Positions 61,779 through 64,000 of a DNA stretch of 64,000 bases are shown piece by piece. Each line of letters starts with the position of its first letter. Positions within the stretch are counted from its first letter, which is position 1. Below the pieces are notes generated by a model, which was not told the DNA's origin, made no database searches, and saw only the letters and a program-made list of their open reading frames with translations. The stretch is from JBHICC01 sp046759385 (GTDB lineage Bacteria > Pseudomonadota > Gammaproteobacteria > Acidiferrobacterales > SPGG2), in NCBI GenBank assembly GCA_046759385.1, contig JBHICC010000001.1, positions 107,509 to 171,508 of the forward strand, in the 5' to 3' direction. The translations under genes were made by a program, and so were the position numbers.

Positions 61779-62162
61779 ATGTCGAAGCCACTATGGGGAA
61801 TTACCGACGTTGCGCGCATCGTACGCGCTGCCGGCTACTCGCTTGCTGGACTGCGAGCGGCGACATCACGCGAGGCCGCCTTCCGTCAGGAGCTCGTTCT
61901 CTTTGCAATCCTAGCGCCGCTCGGGTTTTGGCTAGGGCGTACGGGTGTCGAGCGCGCGCTATTGATCGGCAGCCTGCTAGTTGTCCTCATCGTCGAGCTG
62001 CTCAACTCGGCCGTGGAAACGTTGGTCAATCGTGTCGGCACGGAGCGCAACGAACTGTCCGGCATGGCCAAAGATCTGGGATCGGCAGCTGTGTTTCTTT
62101 CGATTGCCCTGGTGTTGGTCGTGTGGGGGCTTGTTTTGGTCCCGCGGATCACCGGTGACTAG
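61779..62162 (+). CDS. dgkA: Diacylglycerol kinase
   Basis: 127 residues with three transmembrane helices. It recycles diacylglycerol to phosphatidate in the inner membrane. The conserved active-site segment is ELLNSAVETLVNRVG, with the N-terminal amphipathic helix and EAAFRQELVLF. The size and motifs match E. coli DgkA. The 215-base spacer after it holds no feature that I can support. Confidence 0.95.
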   Translation: MSKPLWGITDVARIVRAAGYSLAGLRAATSREAAFRQELVLFAILAPLGFWLGRTGVERALLIGSLLVVLIVELLNSAVETLVNRVGTERNELSGMAKDLGSAAVFLSIALVLVVWGLVLVPRITGD

Positions 62163-62377
62163 CAGCACTAGGGACAGGCGGTTACTAATTTAAGTATCGC
62201 GCCCACTCGGCATCCTCGCCCCGATAACCCTATCCGCCCGTGCCATAAGGCTTTTCATGGGTCGGGTGGTGCGCACACCGGCCCGTCGGTGCTGCTACTA
62301 TCTAATTAGTCACTCGTTGTTGTTTCGCTACTAAACTTTTCAACCTTGAACTACTAAGGCGGACCACAGCACCAACC

Positions 62378-64000
62378 ATGAGCTCGAGTCTGCTCGCTAT
62401 CTTTTGGCCCAAGAGGGGCGCTAAGTCCGGTAAGAGGGGCCACAAGCGGCGTCGCAAGCACCGCACGCGTGAGCCGCAAACGCCCGGCGTTCGCGCTCTT
62501 GAAAAGCTCGTTGTCGAAGAAATCGAAGTCGGCGACGTCGCTAATACGCCGCCTATGGGCATACCGAGCAAGCCGCGAAGGGCGCGCGCCGCGTGGATCA
62601 TGAGCGCGAAACTGACCTTTGCGTGGATTGGACTTGCGCTGTTGCCGGTGCTGGCGTCGTTGTTCGCCCGATCGCCCTGGCCGATAGACGAAACGCGTAC
62701 CCTCGCCATTGCCTGGGAGATGTGGTCACAGGGTGTGTTCGTGCCAACGCTTAACGGCGCGATCGATCACGCGCAGCCACCGCTTCTATTTTGGTTAATC
62801 AATCTCGGTTGGTATGCCTTCGGTCTGAACGATTGGTGGCCACGGCTGTTGCCGGCGATGTTCGCCATCGGCAGCTTGTTGCTTACCCAAAGGCTCGCGC
62901 GTGCGCTGTGGCCAGATCAACAAGACATCACACACTATGCACCGTTCCTATTGCTGGCGATGGTGTTCTGGACCTTTTGCGTAACGCTCGCCGGGGGCGA
63001 CTTGCTGTTGGTCTTCTTCACCTTACTGGGCGCCTGCGGCGTCGTGGCGATATGGCAGGGCCGGCGAAAGTTTGGGTGGCTGGCGCTCGGTTGTGCCTTG
63101 GGTTTTGGCCTGCTCACCGCCGGATTGGCAATCTTGATTTATCTGCTACCGGTGACATTGTTGGCACCGATGTGGGCGAGCGATATCCGTTGGGGGCGCT
63201 GGTACGGTGATGTCAGTAAGGCGCTGCTGGTAGCTGTGGTGATTGCAGGTGGGTGCGCGATGCTGCTTGCGAAACAGGTTGGCGCGGCGTACATGCAGAG
63301 TCTGGCCGCGATTCCACTGGGGCCCGCAAGTGTCACGTTCTTTTTGCCAGCCCAACCCTGGTGGTGGTACCTCGCGGTGCTACCAGTAATCTTGTTACCC
63401 TGGTCGATCTTTCCGCTCGTGTGGATGCGGTTTTGGCATATCCGGCGTGAAAAGATGAATGTGGGACTTGCTTTCTGTCTGTTCTGGGCGTGGCCCGCGT
63501 TTGTGTTGTTGTCGCTGATTACCACCAAGCAACCACAGTTTCTACTACCAATCCTTCCGGCCTTCGCACTCGGCATGGCCCACCTGTTACTGGACGAGTC
63601 GTTCGCCGACCACGGACATGACAGCATACTTTCAAGCATGGCTTTCCCGCTCATTGTGGTTGGCGGTTTGCTCGCTGCGGTGCCAGGTTTGCCACGCGTG
63701 GAAGCACTGCCGGCCATGCTCTGGGAATCGCGCTCGGCGTACATCGGTATCGCTGTAGCGATGATCGGCATCGCTTTAGCGTGGCTGCCGCTACCCGAGA
63801 TCAAACAGCGCGTTATGAACATCGCCGTCGGCGGCGTGTCCTTGTTAGTGATCGCGATTCTCGGCATCGGCCTGCAGTTCGACAAGCTGTACGAAGTAAA
63901 TCCGGTGGCAAACTACCTCGCGGCGGCGCAGCGTCAAGGGAAAGCAATCGCGAGCGTCGAGCCTTACCAGGGCCAGTTTCAGTTTGCCGGACGACTGCTC
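62378..64000 (+). CDS. ArnT/PMT-like membrane glycosyltransferase (3' end missing)
   Basis: The frame is open for 541 codons from ATG 62378 to the window edge with no stop, so the gene is truncated at its 3' end. It begins with a ~65-residue cytoplasmic tail containing a basic cluster (KRGAKSGKRGHKRRRKHRTR). Many hydrophobic helices follow. The first periplasmic loop carries SPWPIDETRTLAIAWEMW, with the acidic residue expected of GT-C enzymes, and then DHAQPPLLFWLINLGW, the QPP-type pattern of ArnT and protein mannosyltransferases. Such enzymes transfer sugars from polyprenyl phosphates on the periplasmic side, for example aminoarabinose to lipid A. Substrate not assignable. A weak AAGGCGG lies upstream. 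Confidence 0.85.
   Translation, partial: MSSSLLAIFWPKRGAKSGKRGHKRRRKHRTREPQTPGVRALEKLVVEEIEVGDVANTPPMGIPSKPRRARAAWIMSAKLTFAWIGLALLPVLASLFARSPWPIDETRTLAIAWEMWSQGVFVPTLNGAIDHAQPPLLFWLINLGWYAFGLNDWWPRLLPAMFAIGSLLLTQRLARALWPDQQDITHYAPFLLLAMVFWTFCVTLAGGDLLLVFFTLLGACGVVAIWQGRRKFGWLALGCALGFGLLTAGLAILIYLLPVTLLAPMWASDIRWGRWYGDVSKALLVAVVIAGGCAMLLAKQVGAAYMQSLAAIPLGPASVTFFLPAQPWWWYLAVLPVILLPWSIFPLVWMRFWHIRREKMNVGLAFCLFWAWPAFVLLSLITTKQPQFLLPILPAFALGMAHLLLDESFADHGHDSILSSMAFPLIVVGGLLAAVPGLPRVEALPAMLWESRSAYIGIAVAMIGIALAWLPLPEIKQRVMNIAVGGVSLLVIAILGIGLQFDKLYEVNPVANYLAAAQRQGKAIASVEPYQGQFQFAGRLL

Noticed and set aside
63139..63885. 248-codon open frame antisense near the right edge
   Set aside because: The plus strand encodes a continuous ArnT-like membrane protein running off the window edge; the antisense is a shadow.

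Overview
This window reads as an ordinary stretch of bacterial chromosome, about 55-60% GC by eye, densely coded on both strands. I see no insertion sequence, prophage, CRISPR array, tRNA or rRNA gene. The gene content (gmk-rpoZ-spoT-ridA-recG, yicC, rph-rdgB, ubiA, prlC, an SH3/coiled-coil YgiM-like protein, tpx, a Fur box) points to a gammaproteobacterium. The split glycine decarboxylase (gcvPA/gcvPB) would fit a deep-branching, Chromatiales-like lineage rather than an enteric one. I cannot name a genus. The window is cut at both ends: putA lacks its start, and an ArnT-like glycosyltransferase runs off the right edge.

Layout. (1) 1-6760: arginine/proline catabolism. Arginase and ornithine aminotransferase (minus strand) feed glutamate semialdehyde to the PutA dehydrogenase (plus strand). 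An ALDH7-type aldehyde dehydrogenase is divergent from arginase across a spacer carrying inverted repeats. (2) 6800-10030: a glucan-phosphatase-like dual-specificity phosphatase, a NodI/NodJ-type ABC exporter and a 2-hydroxyacid dehydrogenase. (3) 10030-18410: a chalcone-isomerase-like secreted protein, a DUF4153 membrane protein, a compact minus-strand operon for a MacAB-like exporter with two separate FtsX permeases and a NUDIX hydrolase, and a TudS/DUF1722 protein. (4) 18990-26105: two GGDEF-EAL proteins, SixA, a membrane protein of unknown function and a fructosamine-kinase-like protein. (5) 26400-31810: priA behind a cluster of DnaA-box-like sites, a YdjM-like membrane protein, hemJ, DUF4197 and a TylF-type methyltransferase.

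(6) 31830-42160: rdgB, rph, a PP2C phosphatase and a Ser/Thr kinase on the minus strand, divergent from yicC-gmk-rpoZ-spoT-ridA-recG. This is RNA processing, nucleotide-pool cleaning and ppGpp control. (7) 42170-53745: a PagL-like outer-membrane protein that appears to start at ATT, then ubiA, a cation exchanger, aroE, ddl, a periplasmic rhodanese, msrA, glutaminyl cyclase, glutathione reductase, prlC, a YgiM-like protein and a DUF4124-glutaredoxin fusion. (8) 53800-57420: exonuclease III, then a Fur-controlled ferric-iron importer (binding protein and fused permease, no ATPase gene). (9) 57430-61710: a promoter, a tandem glycine riboswitch with a terminator overlapping aptamer 2, then gcvH-gcvPA-tpx-gcvPB with no gcvT. 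(10) 61780-64000: dgkA and the truncated glycosyltransferase.

No clearly new multi-gene system stands out. The features most worth a second look are the ATT-initiated PagL-like gene, the architecture of the glycine riboswitch and the tpx insertion in its operon, the bacterial relative of plant glucan phosphatases, the DnaA-box cluster upstream of priA, and the kinase/phosphatase pair embedded among RNA-processing genes.
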